NCBI GenBank assembly: GCA_022425325.1
Contig: JAKMFW010000011.1
Span: forward strand, 1-39,458
Reading direction: 5' to 3'
Source: Acidimicrobiales bacterium
GTDB lineage: Bacteria; Actinomycetota; Acidimicrobiia; Acidimicrobiales; Aldehydirespiratoraceae
Length of the DNA: 39,458 nt
A program made the position numbers and the translations under genes. The notes under the pieces were generated by a model. That model saw only the letters and a program-made list of their open reading frames with translations, did no database searches and was not told the DNA's origin. Below, one piece after another: positions 24,980-32,376 of this stretch; the first letter of the stretch is position 1, and each line of letters starts with the position of its first letter.

Positions 24980-24985
24980 GCCGGG

Positions 24986-24995
24986 ATCGTAGGCT
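24986..24995. promoter_or_regulatory. overlapping divergent leaderless -10 boxes
   Basis: Minus-strand TACGAT (24986-24991) is 6 nt from the GTG at 24979. Plus-strand TAGGCT (24990-24995) is 7 nt from the GTG at 25003. They share two bases. Confidence 0.5.
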
Positions 24996-25002
24996 GCGGG
25001 CC

Positions 25003-25635
25003 GTGAGCGAGGAAGCCGCCGGCGCGCCGCCGGAACGAGAGCGTCAGCTGGGAATCTTCGAGGACAAGATCCTCACCGTCCCGAACATGATCTCGCTGGC
25101 TCGCCTCGCCTGTGTTCCCGTGTTCCTTTGGCTCCTGTTCGCACGGGACGATCTGTGGGCTGCGGCATGGCTGTGGGGAGGCATCGGCGCCACCGACTGG
25201 GTCGACGGGTGGTGGGCCCGCAAGTTCGACGTCATCAGCGAGTTCGGCAAGTTCGTCGACCCGCTCACCGACCGGGTTGCGCTCATCGTGCCGATCCTCG
25301 CCATCGCCATCGAGGGCGCCGTGCCCTGGTGGCTCGTGATCGTCACGCTGGCCCGAGAGGGGCTTGTTGCGCTCGCCGGCCTTGCGCTCAGCGCGATGGG
25401 CGGCCGCCGAATCGACGTCACCTGGTGGGGAAAGGTGGCGACCTTCGGCCTGTACTTCGCCTTCCCCTTCCTGCTTGCTGGTGCGAGCGACCACAGCACG
25501 GCCGCAGGGTTCGAGATTGCCGGTTGGGTCGTCGTCGTGCCGTCGCTCATGTACAGCTATCTGTCCGCAGCGCAGTACATCCCGCTCGCCCGGGTCGCCT
25601 TGCGCGAGGGGCGCCTCGACAGGCAGATGGGTTGA
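25003..25635 (+). CDS. CDP-alcohol phosphatidyltransferase (PgsA-like)
   Basis: Integral membrane enzyme of 210 aa that moves a phosphatidyl group from CDP-diacylglycerol to an alcohol, probably glycerol-3-phosphate. The full family motif DxxDGxxARxxxxxxxxGxxxDxxxD is seen as DWVDGWWAR....GKFVDPLTD, starting near residue 66. About five further hydrophobic segments follow. The N-terminus ILTVPNMISLARL is typical. GTG start set by the TAGGCT box. It heads the block equivalent to mycobacterial pgsA2-gcvH-garA. Confidence 0.88.
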   Translation: MSEEAAGAPPERERQLGIFEDKILTVPNMISLARLACVPVFLWLLFARDDLWAAAWLWGGIGATDWVDGWWARKFDVISEFGKFVDPLTDRVALIVPILAIAIEGAVPWWLVIVTLAREGLVALAGLALSAMGGRRIDVTWWGKVATFGLYFAFPFLLAGASDHSTAAGFEIAGWVVVVPSLMYSYLSAAQYIPLARVALREGRLDRQMG

Positions 25636-25669
25636 GCGTTGCGGCCACCATCGCGGCCTGCGCGTGCGT

Positions 25670-25675
25670 TAGGTT
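25670..25675 (+). promoter_or_regulatory. leaderless -10 box (TAGGTT)
   Basis: TAGGTT lies 6 nt before the ATG of gcvH at 25682. Confidence 0.5.
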
Positions 25676-25681
25676 CGCGGC

Positions 25682-26062
25682 ATGAACGTTCCTGACGGAC
25701 TCCGCTATTCCAAGGACCACGAATGGGTTCGTGTCGAGGGTGATGTCGCCACCGTCGGCATCACCGATTACGCCCAGGACGCGCTCGGCGACGTCGTGTA
25801 CGTCGACCCGCCGATGGTCGGCAGCGCCCTCAACGCCGGCGATTCCTTCGGTGAGGTGGAGTCGACTAAGTCGGTGTCGGAGCTGTACGCGCCGATCAGC
25901 GGCACGGTCGCCTCGACCAACGACGAACTCGAAACCGAGCCCGAGAAGCTCAACGCCGACCCGTACGGAGAGGGGTGGATCTGCACCGTCTCGATGTCCG
26001 ATGCGGGCGAACTCGACGCCCTGATGGATGCCGAGGCCTACCAGGCCTTCATCGCCGGCTGA
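25682..26062 (+). CDS. gcvH: glycine cleavage system H protein
   Basis: Lipoyl carrier of 126 aa. Lys63 in GEVESTKSVSELYAP is the lipoylated residue. The frame begins YSKDHEWVRVEGDVATVGITDYAQDALGDVVYVD, the canonical H-protein start. It shuttles the aminomethyl group between P, T and L proteins. No gcvP or gcvT is in this window; as in mycobacteria it stands beside garA instead. ATG set by TAGGTT. Confidence 0.95.
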   Translation: MNVPDGLRYSKDHEWVRVEGDVATVGITDYAQDALGDVVYVDPPMVGSALNAGDSFGEVESTKSVSELYAPISGTVASTNDELETEPEKLNADPYGEGWICTVSMSDAGELDALMDAEAYQAFIAG

Positions 26063-26064
26063 TC

Positions 26065-26532
26065 ATGCCCGGGATCATTTGCCCGAGCTGCGGGCTCGAA
26101 AACCAGATCGGATCCAACTTCTGCTCGTCGTGCGGTACCGATCTGCGTCACGACGACATCACGTCCGAGACACCGGCGATCTCGGTCGACAACGACCTCG
26201 ATGCCATCGACCGGTCGGCGTTCGGCCCGCACGAGGGGCTGTTCGTGGTCACCCAGGGACCGAAGTCCGGTGCTCGCTATGCCCTCGACGGCGACACCGT
26301 CACCCTCGGGCGTCATCCCGAGTCCGACATCTTCCTCGACGACATCACCGTCTCGCGACGCCACGCCGAAGTGCGGCGCGACGGTGTCCGGTACCGGGTA
26401 CGCGACGTCGGCTCACTCAACGGCACCTACATCAACCGTGACCGCGTCGACGAGCAGGAGCTCCACGAGGGCGACGAGCTCCAAGTCGGCAAATTCAAGC
26501 TCGTGTTCGTGTTCGGCACGGGCGAGATCTGA
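26065..26532 (+). CDS. garA: FHA-domain protein, GarA/OdhI-like, with zinc ribbon
   Basis: Protein of 155 aa. A four-Cys zinc ribbon (Cys6, Cys9, Cys20, Cys23) opens it, then a short acidic linker, then an FHA domain from about 55: TLGRHPESDIFLDDITVSRRHAE and VGSLNGTYINRDRV, nearly the GarA sequence. GarA binds and controls alpha-ketoglutarate decarboxylase and glutamate dehydrogenase, and is released when a kinase phosphorylates its N-terminal ETTS threonine. Here the N-terminus is replaced by the zinc ribbon; ITSETPAIS (near 34-42) might be the site but lacks a clear match. 2 nt after gcvH. Confidence 0.85.
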   Translation: MPGIICPSCGLENQIGSNFCSSCGTDLRHDDITSETPAISVDNDLDAIDRSAFGPHEGLFVVTQGPKSGARYALDGDTVTLGRHPESDIFLDDITVSRRHAEVRRDGVRYRVRDVGSLNGTYINRDRVDEQELHEGDELQVGKFKLVFVFGTGEI

Positions 26533-26556
26533 GCGCCGGATCGGAGAAGAACGGCC

Positions 26557-27369
26557 ATGACCGACGGCCCCTATCACTCGATCGGCGAGGTGCTCTCCCT
26601 GCTCAAGGAAGAGCACGAGGACCTCACGATCTCGAAGATCCGCTTCCTGGAGAGCCAGGGTCTGATCGAGCCCGAGCGGACCCCGTCGGGCTACCGCAGG
26701 TTCTACGACACCGACATCGATCGGCTCCGCTGGATCCTTTCCCAACAGCGGGACAACTTCATGCCCCTCAAGGTGATCAAGCGTCACCTCGAGACAGAGG
26801 GCTTCGATCCTGCGGCGGAGATCGGGGAGCGCCCGATGCCCGAGTTGCTGCCGGAACCCTCGCTCTTCTCCGAGCGCGAGATGAGCGGGTCGCTCGAGGC
26901 GGCCGAGGCCGAGCGAACCGCGGCAGAGGCGGCGGTCGAGCCCGAACCGGCCGCTTCGCAGGCCGCCGCAGGGGCCGTCGCCGCGATCGGATCGGTGAGT
27001 CTGACGGCCGGCGAGCTCGCCGAGGCGAGCGGCACCGACCTCGGGTTCGTCGGTGAATTGGAGAAGCTTGGCCTGATCGCCCCAGTGAGCATCGCCGATC
27101 GAGCGGTGTTCGACGACGAGGCCCTGCTCGTTGCCAAGGCGGCCGCTGCGATGGTCGAGCGTGGCATGGAGGTCCGTCACCTCCGTATGTACAAGGTGGC
27201 TGCTGATCGCGAAGCGGGCATCCTCGCCCAGCTCCGGGCTGCGGCGTTGGCCAAGGGTGGCTCGTCTGCCGCAGCCGCTCGTGACGACCTCGCCGATCTG
27301 GTCTCGCATGGCGACGTGATCCGTCGGTCGCTGCTGCGCCGCGAGTTTGGGCTCTCGCTCGGCGGCTGA
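26557..27369 (+). CDS. ftsR: MerR-family transcriptional regulator, FtsR-like
   Basis: Regulator of 270 aa. N-terminal MerR-type winged helix (IGEVLSLLKEE..LTISKIRFLESQGLIEPERTPSGYRRF), an Ala/Glu-rich linker around 110-145, and a second MerR-like HTH region (SLTAGELAEASGTDLGFVGELEKLGLI). This two-part form and the place after garA match Rv1828/FtsR, which activates ftsZ in corynebacteria and mycobacteria. GGAGAAG precedes the ATG, 24 nt after garA. Orthology is from domain layout and synteny. Confidence 0.85.
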   Translation: MTDGPYHSIGEVLSLLKEEHEDLTISKIRFLESQGLIEPERTPSGYRRFYDTDIDRLRWILSQQRDNFMPLKVIKRHLETEGFDPAAEIGERPMPELLPEPSLFSEREMSGSLEAAEAERTAAEAAVEPEPAASQAAAGAVAAIGSVSLTAGELAEASGTDLGFVGELEKLGLIAPVSIADRAVFDDEALLVAKAAAAMVERGMEVRHLRMYKVAADREAGILAQLRAAALAKGGSSAAAARDDLADLVSHGDVIRRSLLRREFGLSLGG

Positions 27370-27371
27370 TC

Positions 27372-27932
27372 GTGGCCCACACCCCGGAGATCCTGCTCGA
27401 CCAAGGCGAGCTTTCGGCGGTCGTCGAACGCCTTGGCCGTGAGTTGTCTGAGCGTCACGACGACGGTGTGGTCATGATCGCCGTCCTGCGCGGGAGTGTG
27501 CCGTTTCTGGCCGATCTCGTCCGGGTGATGACGATCCGCACGTCGGTCGATTTCGTGGCGTTGAGCCCCTACACGCCAGGCACTGGTCGGGTCCGGCTGG
27601 TGATGGACGTGGCGACCAACATCGAAGGCAAACATGTCGTGATCGTTGAGGACATCGTCGACACCGGGCTGACGTCGGCGTTTCTCATCGGTGAATTGCA
27701 GCGCCGCAACCCGGCGTCGGTGTCGTTGTGCACCCTGGTCGACCGCCCTGCCCGCCGGGTGGTGCCGGTGCCGATCGATCACACGGGGGTGCAGATCGAG
27801 GACCGTTTCGTGATCGGCTACGGCCTCGATCACGAAGGTCGCTATCGGAACCTGCAGGTGCTCGCCATCGCTGACCCGACCGTGCTCGCCGAGGATGCGG
27901 ACGCCTACGTGGAGGCGCTCTACGGGGCGTAG
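27372..27932 (+). CDS. hpt: hypoxanthine phosphoribosyltransferase
   Basis: Purine salvage enzyme of 186 aa converting hypoxanthine/guanine and PRPP to IMP/GMP. VLRGSVPFLADLVR is the N-terminal PPi loop, VVIVEDIVDTGLTS (about 94-107) the PRPP-binding motif, and VDRPARRVVPVPIDHTG plus FVIGYGLDHEGRYRNL the purine site. GTG start 2 nt after ftsR, so co-transcribed. In mycobacteria hpt is elsewhere; here it is inserted between ftsR and the DUF151 gene. Confidence 0.92.
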   Translation: MAHTPEILLDQGELSAVVERLGRELSERHDDGVVMIAVLRGSVPFLADLVRVMTIRTSVDFVALSPYTPGTGRVRLVMDVATNIEGKHVVIVEDIVDTGLTSAFLIGELQRRNPASVSLCTLVDRPARRVVPVPIDHTGVQIEDRFVIGYGLDHEGRYRNLQVLAIADPTVLAEDADAYVEALYGA

Positions 27933-27935
27933 GGT
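27930..27935 (+). promoter_or_regulatory. leaderless -10 box (TAGGGT)
   Basis: TAGGGT overlaps the hpt stop codon and lies 6 nt before the ATG at 27942. Confidence 0.55.
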
Positions 27936-27941
27936 GGGCCC

Positions 27942-28442
27942 ATGCAGGAGATGGACCTTCTCGGCGTCCGGGTGGAGATGCCCGCCAACGCACCCATGGT
28001 GTTGCTGCGAGAGCGCGACGGGGGCGACGACGCCCGTACCGTGCCGATCTTCATCGGGGCGCCCGAGGCGACAGCGATCGCGTTGGCCCTCGACGGCGTT
28101 GCGACACCGCGGCCGATGACGCACGATCTGATTCGCGACATGCTGGAGTCGTTGTCGGTCGATGTCGATCGCATCGTCGTCACCGACCTGCACGACAAGA
28201 CCTTCTACGCCGAACTCCATCTGGTCGCCAACGGCGCACCTACGGTCGTGTCGTGCCGGCCATCCGACGGACTCGCCCTGGCCGTGCGCACCGGCACCCC
28301 GATCTATGTCAGCGATGCCGTGATCGCCGAGGTGGGTTTCGTCGATGGCGCCGAGCCCGGGACCGATGATCAGCCCGAAGAGATGGTCGAGGAGTTCAAG
28401 GAGTTCCTCGACACGATCTCGCCGGAAGACTTCGAGGACTGA
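27942..28442 (+). CDS. bifunctional nuclease family protein (DUF151)
   Basis: Protein of 166 aa: MDLLGVRVEMPANAPMVLLRERDG, VPIFIGAPEATAIALALDGV, RPMTHDLIRDML and VSCRPSDGLALAVRTGTPIYV are the DUF151/BFN core. The C-terminus is an acidic tail (EEMVEEFKEFLDTISPEDFED). Plant and thermophile relatives show RNase/DNase activity; the physiological role in actinobacteria (Rv1829) is not settled. Separate leaderless promoter inside the cluster. Confidence 0.9.
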   Translation: MQEMDLLGVRVEMPANAPMVLLRERDGGDDARTVPIFIGAPEATAIALALDGVATPRPMTHDLIRDMLESLSVDVDRIVVTDLHDKTFYAELHLVANGAPTVVSCRPSDGLALAVRTGTPIYVSDAVIAEVGFVDGAEPGTDDQPEEMVEEFKEFLDTISPEDFED

Positions 28443-28454
28443 GCGAGACGAACA

Positions 28455-28497
28455 CCGCGCGTGAATGTTCGCGCGGACCGCGCGAAGATTCGCGCGG
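28455..28497. repeat. array of CCGCGCGAA/TTCGCGCGG half-sites, possible operator
   Basis: A perfect 9-1-9 palindrome TTCGCGCGGACCGCGCGAA (28468-28486) is followed after 2 nt by a third TTCGCGCGG (28489-28497) and preceded by a degenerate fourth (CCGCGCG, 28456-28462). The array lies just upstream of the promoter of the second merR gene. Confidence 0.6.
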
Positions 28498-28504
28498 AGG
28501 GTCG

Positions 28505-28533
28505 TTGACCTCGCGCGCAGCGCGTCGTACGAT
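28505..28533 (+). promoter_or_regulatory. promoter of the second merR gene
   Basis: TTGACC (28505-28510), 17 nt, TACGAT (28528-28533). The leader of about 75 nt contains an imperfect dyad ACATCGACG/CGTCGGTGT (28544-28567) and CCGGCG-TACACT-CGCCGG (28574-28591). The TACACT in the latter could itself be a second -10 box. Confidence 0.55.
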
Positions 28534-28614
28534 CCGTTTCGTCACATCGACGTAATTTCGTCGGTGTCGGTTACCGGCGTACACTCGCCGGCGGGGATCG
28601 AGGGAGTCACCACC

Positions 28615-29079
28615 ATGGCCGAACAAGGTTTCAGCGGAAAGCGCACCGCAGAGATTGTCGACATCACCTATCGCCAGCTCGACTACTGGGCTCGCACCGA
28701 CCTGGTGAAGCCGTCGCTTGCGCAGGCAACGGGCAGCGGGAGCCGTCGCCAGTACTCCTACCGCGATCTCCTCGAACTCAAGGTCATCAAGAGCCTGCTC
28801 GACGCCGGTATCCGACTCGAGCAGGTCCGCAAAGTGTTCACCTACATGCGGGACCAGCTCGGTGAAGATGTCGCCAGCGCCAACCTCGTGATCGACGGCT
28901 CCAACTCCGTGCTCGTCAACACGGGCGAAGAGCTCATCGACCTGCTCCAGAACGGCCAGGGTGTGCTCAACGTCTTGCCACTCGCCGGCGTGAAGGAAGA
29001 AGTCGACGCACGCATCGTGTCGCTCTATCCCGAGGTCGCCGACGAGGTCATCACCCAGCGGGCGGTCAGCGCGAACTAA
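28615..29079 (+). CDS. MerR-family transcriptional regulator
   Basis: Regulator of 154 aa with one N-terminal MerR winged helix: GKRTAEIVDITYRQLDYWARTDLVKPS, then RRQYSYRDLLELKVIKSLLDAGIRLEQVRKVF. The remaining 90 residues are a small C-terminal domain (NLVIDGSNSVLVNTGEELIDLLQNGQGVLNVLPL) without cysteine ligands, so it is not a metal sensor of the MerR type. Position after the DUF151 gene matches Rv1830. The ATG at 28615 has AGGGAG upstream; the frame is open further 5' but runs through the promoter and is rejected. The upstream dyads suggest autoregulation. Confidence 0.87.
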   Translation: MAEQGFSGKRTAEIVDITYRQLDYWARTDLVKPSLAQATGSGSRRQYSYRDLLELKVIKSLLDAGIRLEQVRKVFTYMRDQLGEDVASANLVIDGSNSVLVNTGEELIDLLQNGQGVLNVLPLAGVKEEVDARIVSLYPEVADEVITQRAVSAN

Positions 29080-29088
29080 AACCTGCTC

Positions 29089-29412
29089 ATGGCCGATTTC
29101 GCCCATGAGTCCGAGCGCCAATTCGCCGACCTGCTCAATGCCTATGGCATCCGATGGGACTACGAGCCGACCACGTTCGTGCTCGAGGTCGACGCAGCGG
29201 GCAACACCGTCGAGGCGTTCACGCCCGATTTCTACCTGTGCGACTTCGACACCTATGTCGAGTTGACCACCTTGCGTCAGCCCTTGGTGACGAAGAAGAA
29301 CCGCAAGGTTCGCCGACTCCTCGAAACGCATCCCGACGTCGCGATCAAGCTCCTGTATCGCAAGGACATCGAGCGGCTTGAGGCGAAGTACCGTCTCGCC
29401 GACGCTGCCTGA
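29089..29412 (+). CDS. small conserved protein, PD-(D/E)XK nuclease-like
   Basis: Protein of 107 aa. An N-terminal helix with ESERQFADLLNAYGIRWDYEP, then FTPDFYLCDFDTYVELTT and a Lys-rich segment (KKNRKVRRLL), read like the E / PD / ExK core of small nuclease-fold proteins, but the usual Lys after the second acid is Thr here. It may be an inactive or permuted member. It starts 9 nt after merR (TAAAAC lies 6 nt before the ATG). Function unknown. Confidence 0.6.
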   Translation: MADFAHESERQFADLLNAYGIRWDYEPTTFVLEVDAAGNTVEAFTPDFYLCDFDTYVELTTLRQPLVTKKNRKVRRLLETHPDVAIKLLYRKDIERLEAKYRLADAA

Positions 29413-29470
29413 TATCTCCCGCTCACTCCCTCGGGAACGACACCGAAAACCGCCGCTTGTCGGCTGACGC

Positions 29471-30577
29471 CTAGGGGCGTTCGGGGAGCGGTGGCAGGAC
29501 GTCGGTTGCCTGCTGGCGTAGCCAGTGATCAGCGAGCGTCAGCAGCATCATCGACTCGACCATCGGCACCGCTCGGGGCAACACACACGGGTCATGGCGG
29601 CCACGAGCGGCAAGGGTCGTGTCCTCCCCGTCACGGGTCACGGTCTGCTGTTCGCTGGAGATCGTCCCGGTGGGTTTGAACGCAATCCGGGCGGTGATGT
29701 CCTCGCCGTTGCTGATGCCGCCCTGGATGCCGCCGCTGTTGTTGGTCGTGGTGCGGATGCGTCCATCGTCGCCGGCCACGAACGGATCATTGTGGGCGAG
29801 GCCGCTGAGGCGAGTGCCGGCGAAACCACTTCCGATCTCGACACCTTTCGCCGCCGGAAGCGACATGAGTGCGCCCGCAAGAACAGCGTCGAGCTTGTCG
29901 AAGACCGGTTCGCCGAGTCCGGCCGGAACGTTGCGGGCGACCGCCTTGACGACACCGCCGAGCGAATCGCCGTCGCGGCGGGCCTGCTCGATCGCTGCTG
30001 TCATCCGTGCGGCCGCGTCCGGGTCGGGGCAGCGAGTGGGATCGGCTTCGACCTGTGCAAGGTCGACGGTGGACCCGTCGACGGAGGCGTCGATGTCAGC
30101 GACCTGATCGACCCATCCGAGCACCTCAATCCCCGCCACGCGCGCCAGGAGCTTCCGGGCGATCGCCGCAGCGGCGACCCGGCCGATGGTCTCGCGGGCT
30201 GAGGCGCGTCCGCCGCCGGCCCAATTGCGGAAACCGTATTTCGCGTCGTAGGTGAAGTCGGCGTGGGAAGGGCGGTAGACGTCGCGAAGGTGGTCGTAGG
30301 CGCCGCTGTTGTGGTCCTTGTTGCGGACGACGATCGCGATCGGCGTGCCGGTCGTGTAGCCCTCGAAGACACCTGACAGGATCTCGGCCTGATCGGCTTC
30401 GTCGCGCTGGGTGACGAGTCGCGACTGGCCGGGACGGCGACGATCCAGGTCGAATTGGATCTCCTCCAGGTCGATCGGCAGGCGTGGTGGACAACCGTCG
30501 ATGACGACACCGACGCCGCCGCCGTGGGATTCCCCGAAGGTGGAGACACGGAAGAGCGTGCCGAACGAGCTGGACAT
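29471..30577 (-). CDS. aroC: chorismate synthase
   Basis: Last shikimate-pathway enzyme, 368 aa, converting EPSP to chorismate with reduced FMN. Signatures: [18 protein letters not shown] at the N-terminus, [44 protein letters not shown] and [19 protein letters not shown]. The ATG at 30577 starts [19 protein letters not shown], and a TACACT box lies 7 nt upstream. The open frame continues 172 codons 5' without homology and is disregarded. Confidence 0.95.
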   Translation of the reverse strand: MSSSFGTLFRVSTFGESHGGGVGVVIDGCPPRLPIDLEEIQFDLDRRRPGQSRLVTQRDEADQAEILSGVFEGYTTGTPIAIVVRNKDHNSGAYDHLRDVYRPSHADFTYDAKYGFRNWAGGGRASARETIGRVAAAAIARKLLARVAGIEVLGWVDQVADIDASVDGSTVDLAQVEADPTRCPDPDAAARMTAAIEQARRDGDSLGGVVKAVARNVPAGLGEPVFDKLDAVLAGALMSLPAAKGVEIGSGFAGTRLSGLAHNDPFVAGDDGRIRTTTNNSGGIQGGISNGEDITARIAFKPTGTISSEQQTVTRDGEDTTLAARGRHDPCVLPRAVPMVESMMLLTLADHWLRQQATDVLPPLPERP

Positions 30578-30584
30578 GGTTGCC

Positions 30585-30590
30585 AGTGTA
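30585..30590 (-). promoter_or_regulatory. leaderless -10 box (TACACT) of aroC
   Basis: Minus-strand TACACT, 7 nt before the ATG at 30577. Confidence 0.5.
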
Positions 30591-30620
30591 CGGCCCGGGG
30601 TCGGCCCGTCGGCCGATGTT

Positions 30621-32333
30621 TTAGGCCTCGACGAGCCCGCGTCCGTCGATTGCCTTCCGACGCTCGGTGTCGGCGGTTCGGTCGTCGACCGCCTCGTTGG
30701 CGAGGAGTTCGGCATCGACGCGATCGTTCCAGGCCTGGACTTCGTCGACGATGTCGTCGGCACTCCAGCCCAATTCCGGGGCGATGAGCGCGGCGACCTG
30801 CTCCGCAATCTCCGTACCGCGATCCACCGTCTCGATGGAGATACGCATCCGTCGGGCCAGCACGTCCTCCAAATGGAGTGCGCCTTCGTGCCGGACGGCG
30901 TAGATGGCCTCGGCAGCGAGGTACCCGCCACCGGGAAGAAGTTCGTCGTGACCGGGTTCGTCATCGGCGATGTCGAGCACGGCGGGAACCCGTGACCCGT
31001 GACGCCAGAGCAGGCGTTCGACCAGGTGCTCGGGAAGATCGTGTTCACGAGCGAGTCGAGGCGCGGCGTGCTCCCAGGTTTCGCTCCAGGCATTTGCGCC
31101 GATCAACGGGACCTCGTCGGTGTTGGAACCGGCGACGGGTCGGTCGAGATCGGCAACGGCGGCGTCGACAGCGTCGGCCGCCATCACCCGGTAGGTCGTG
31201 TACTTGCCGCCGGCGATCGAGATCAGCCCGTCGGTGGGCTGAGCGACGGCATGCTCACGACTGAACTGGGTGGTGTCGTCGCCTTCGCCGGCGATGAGGG
31301 GACGAAGACCGGCGTAGACGCCGACGACATCGGTGCGGGTGAGTGGCGTCTGGAGCGCTGCATTCGCCTGCTCGAGCAGGTAGTCGATGTCCTTCGATGA
31401 GGCGGCCGGGTGTGCGCGGTCGAGATCCCACGTGGTGTCGGTGGTGCCGAGCAGCCAGTAGTCCCCCCACGGGATGATGAAGAGGACCGATGATGGTGTG
31501 CGCAGGACGACGCCACTGTCGCCCTCGATCCGCTCGCGTGGCACGACGATGTGGACGCCCTTGGCGGCATGGACACGAAGTCCGGCCGGACCCGCCATGT
31601 CCTGGATGTCGTCGATCCACACGCCGGTGGCATTGATGATGCGTTTCGCTCGGATCTCGGAGATCTCGTCGGACTCGATGTCGCGCACCACGGCGCCGAC
31701 CACACGGTCGCCGTCCTTGAGAAGGGACTCGACTCGGGTGGAGGTGGCGATCGCCGCACCATGATGGGCGGCGGTACGGCCGACGGCCACCGTGTGACGG
31801 GCATCGTCGATCTGGGCGTCGTAGTAGAGGATTCCGCCGATCAGGCTCGATCGCTGGAGTCCGGGTACCAACTCGAGTGCCTTCTTACGGCTCAGGTGGC
31901 GATGGCGGGGAAACTTTTTGCCACGGGCGAGCGCCATGAGGTCATAGAGGAGCACGCCGGCCCCGTAGTAGGCCCGCTGCCAGATTCGACCTCGGAGCGG
32001 GATGAGGAAGGAGATCGGCCGCACGAGGTGCGGCGCGATCGAGGTGGTGTGCAGACCGCGTTCTTGGAGCGCCTCGTGCACCAGCGCGAAATCCATCTGC
32101 TCGAGGTAGCGCAGGCCACCGTGCATGAGCTTCGAAGAACGACTCGACGTGCCGGAGGCGAGGTCGCGCTGCTCGACAAGACCGACGGAGAGCCCGCGGG
32201 CCGCCGCATCGAGGGCGCAGCCGACGCCGGTGACACCGCCGCCGATGACCAGCACGTCGAGTTCGCCCTCGGACATGCGCTCGAGGTCGCGCCGGCGCTG
32301 CTGGGGGTTGAGGGAACCGGGTTCGGGGGACAT
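30621..32333 (-). CDS. glpD: glycerol-3-phosphate dehydrogenase (FAD)
   Basis: Membrane-associated flavoenzyme of 570 aa oxidising glycerol-3-phosphate to dihydroxyacetone phosphate. FAD motif [23 protein letters not shown], family motif [31 protein letters not shown] and [11 protein letters not shown], followed by the DAO_C helical domain from about 420 ([33 protein letters not shown]). ATG at 32333 (MSPEPGSL) is chosen; a GTG two codons earlier is possible. The frame is open further upstream only as a shadow of the divergent gene. Confidence 0.93.
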   Translation of the reverse strand: MSPEPGSLNPQQRRRDLERMSEGELDVLVIGGGVTGVGCALDAAARGLSVGLVEQRDLASGTSSRSSKLMHGGLRYLEQMDFALVHEALQERGLHTTSIAPHLVRPISFLIPLRGRIWQRAYYGAGVLLYDLMALARGKKFPRHRHLSRKKALELVPGLQRSSLIGGILYYDAQIDDARHTVAVGRTAAHHGAAIATSTRVESLLKDGDRVVGAVVRDIESDEISEIRAKRIINATGVWIDDIQDMAGPAGLRVHAAKGVHIVVPRERIEGDSGVVLRTPSSVLFIIPWGDYWLLGTTDTTWDLDRAHPAASSKDIDYLLEQANAALQTPLTRTDVVGVYAGLRPLIAGEGDDTTQFSREHAVAQPTDGLISIAGGKYTTYRVMAADAVDAAVADLDRPVAGSNTDEVPLIGANAWSETWEHAAPRLAREHDLPEHLVERLLWRHGSRVPAVLDIADDEPGHDELLPGGGYLAAEAIYAVRHEGALHLEDVLARRMRISIETVDRGTEIAEQVAALIAPELGWSADDIVDEVQAWNDRVDAELLANEAVDDRTADTERRKAIDGRGLVEA

Positions 32334-32342
32334 CTGCACGCC

Positions 32343-32352
32343 AGCGTATGCT
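32343..32352. promoter_or_regulatory. overlapping divergent -10 boxes glpD / acyl-CoA ligase
   Basis: Minus-strand TACGCT (32343-32348) and plus-strand TATGCT (32347-32352) overlap by two bases. They are 9 nt and 24 nt from their ATG codons; the plus-strand gene has a GGGGGA ribosome site. Confidence 0.45.
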
Positions 32353-32376
32353 CCGGGCCGGAACAGGGGGACGTGA

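Noticed and set aside
28455..28497. CRISPR-like repeat array
   Set aside because: Only short alternating inverted half-sites of 9 nt with 1-2 nt gaps; no spacers and no cas genes.
30578..31093. N-terminal extension of aroC
   Set aside because: No homology in the 172 extra codons; they overlap glpD in another frame, and the canonical chorismate synthase N-terminus begins at 30577.
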